The notes below the pieces were generated by a model. The model saw nothing but the letters and a program-made list of their open reading frames with translations. It searched no databases and was not told where the DNA came from. A DNA stretch of 64,000 bases from the NCBI GenBank assembly GCA_025766275.1, contig JAFKAC010000017.1:744001-808000 (forward strand), given 5' to 3'. The stretch is from Lactarius indigo (lineage: Eukaryota > Basidiomycota > Agaricomycetes > Russulales > Russulaceae). Positions 63,824 to 64,000 of the stretch are shown in pieces. The stretch's first letter is position 1. Each line of letters opens with the position of its first letter. Both the position numbers and the translations under genes were made by a program.

Positions 63824-64000
63824 TTATATCGTTCGTCCAGCCCCCTTGGCGGTCGGATATCGTTGGTAGAAATCTTTGATGACATCTGTGGCGTGGGTCA
63901 TGTTTGTTGCGGGTTCCCATGTGTTATCGCTTGGTGGGAATCCCTTCCACTTTACTAGGTAGTGGAGTTTGCGCCCCCTTCCTCGTTCCTGGGCGTCTTC
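63824..64000 (-). CDS. pol: D Pol C-terminus with chromodomain (partial)
   Basis: 59 codons from the right edge to TAA at 63824-63826. They contain chromodomain residues LHYLVKWKGFPPSDNTWEPA and VIKDFYQRYP. The rest of Pol is outside the window. Confidence 0.85.
   Translation of the reverse strand, partial: EDAQERGRGRKLHYLVKWKGFPPSDNTWEPATNMTHATDVIKDFYQRYPTAKGAGRTI

Larger units (their letters stand above)
61733..64000 (-). mobile_element. D: chromovirus of a second family, 3' part
   Basis: Minus-strand element entering from the right edge: end of pol with chromodomain, two extra ORFs, purine tract GGGGGGTAA, and 3' LTR 61733-62301. It is inserted in A4 pol; CCGGC at 61728-61732 is the expected duplication. 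Confidence 0.88.

Overview
The window is fungal, most likely from an agaricomycete basidiomycete. The evidence is genes with many short (about 45-60 nt) GT-AG introns, fungal STAND/NLR genes of the Goodbye-NACHT-ankyrin type, a 12-exon fungal P450, chromodomain Ty3/Gypsy elements (chromoviruses) and a Tad/I-like LINE with RNase H. It is a transposon-rich block around a small island of host genes. No rRNA, tRNA or CRISPR array was recognised.

Left stack (1-24425): four LTR elements nested in one another. Element C (minus, decayed, ends at 24425) is cut by A2 (plus; 3' LTR 21971-22511). A2 is cut by B (minus; 5' LTR 16429-17280, integrase ending at 9952). To the left of B lie two paralogous spliced genes on the plus strand (243-903 and 1070-9593). 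The intron of the second carries A1 (1288-9019), a nearly complete chromovirus with a 5-bp GCACT target duplication.

Host island (24426-43132): three paralogous NLR loci on the minus strand. These are a Goodbye-only fragment (24830-25571), a complete 9-exon gene (27616-31115), and a second 9-exon gene with an early stop in its last ankyrin repeats (33771-37162). There is also a P450 that stops just after its haem cysteine (38472-40537) and two decayed MFS transporter remnants (32295-33154 and 41277-42060). These families suit a fast-evolving non-self-recognition and xenobiotic-response region.

Right stack (43133-64000): LINE copy 2 (plus) is cut by A3 (43298-50282, apparently identical LTRs, CCGCA duplication, integrase deleted) and then by A4 (minus, 50797-61732). 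A4 is in turn cut by LINE copy 1 (53401-59771, both ORFs intact, 12-bp duplication) and by element D (61733 to beyond the edge).

The four A-family copies allow internal comparison and give the most interesting signals. These are: a conserved +1-frame ORF of about 240 codons inside the pol tail (ORF-X); a Gag N-terminal extension without methionine behind a roughly 730-760 nt stretch with no ATG; a G-GGT-TTT frameshift site followed by a hairpin; a Tf1-like self-primer; and a stem in U3 supported by compensatory base changes. All ten in-frame nonsense codons seen in the old elements are TGA, mostly where relatives have a CGN codon.
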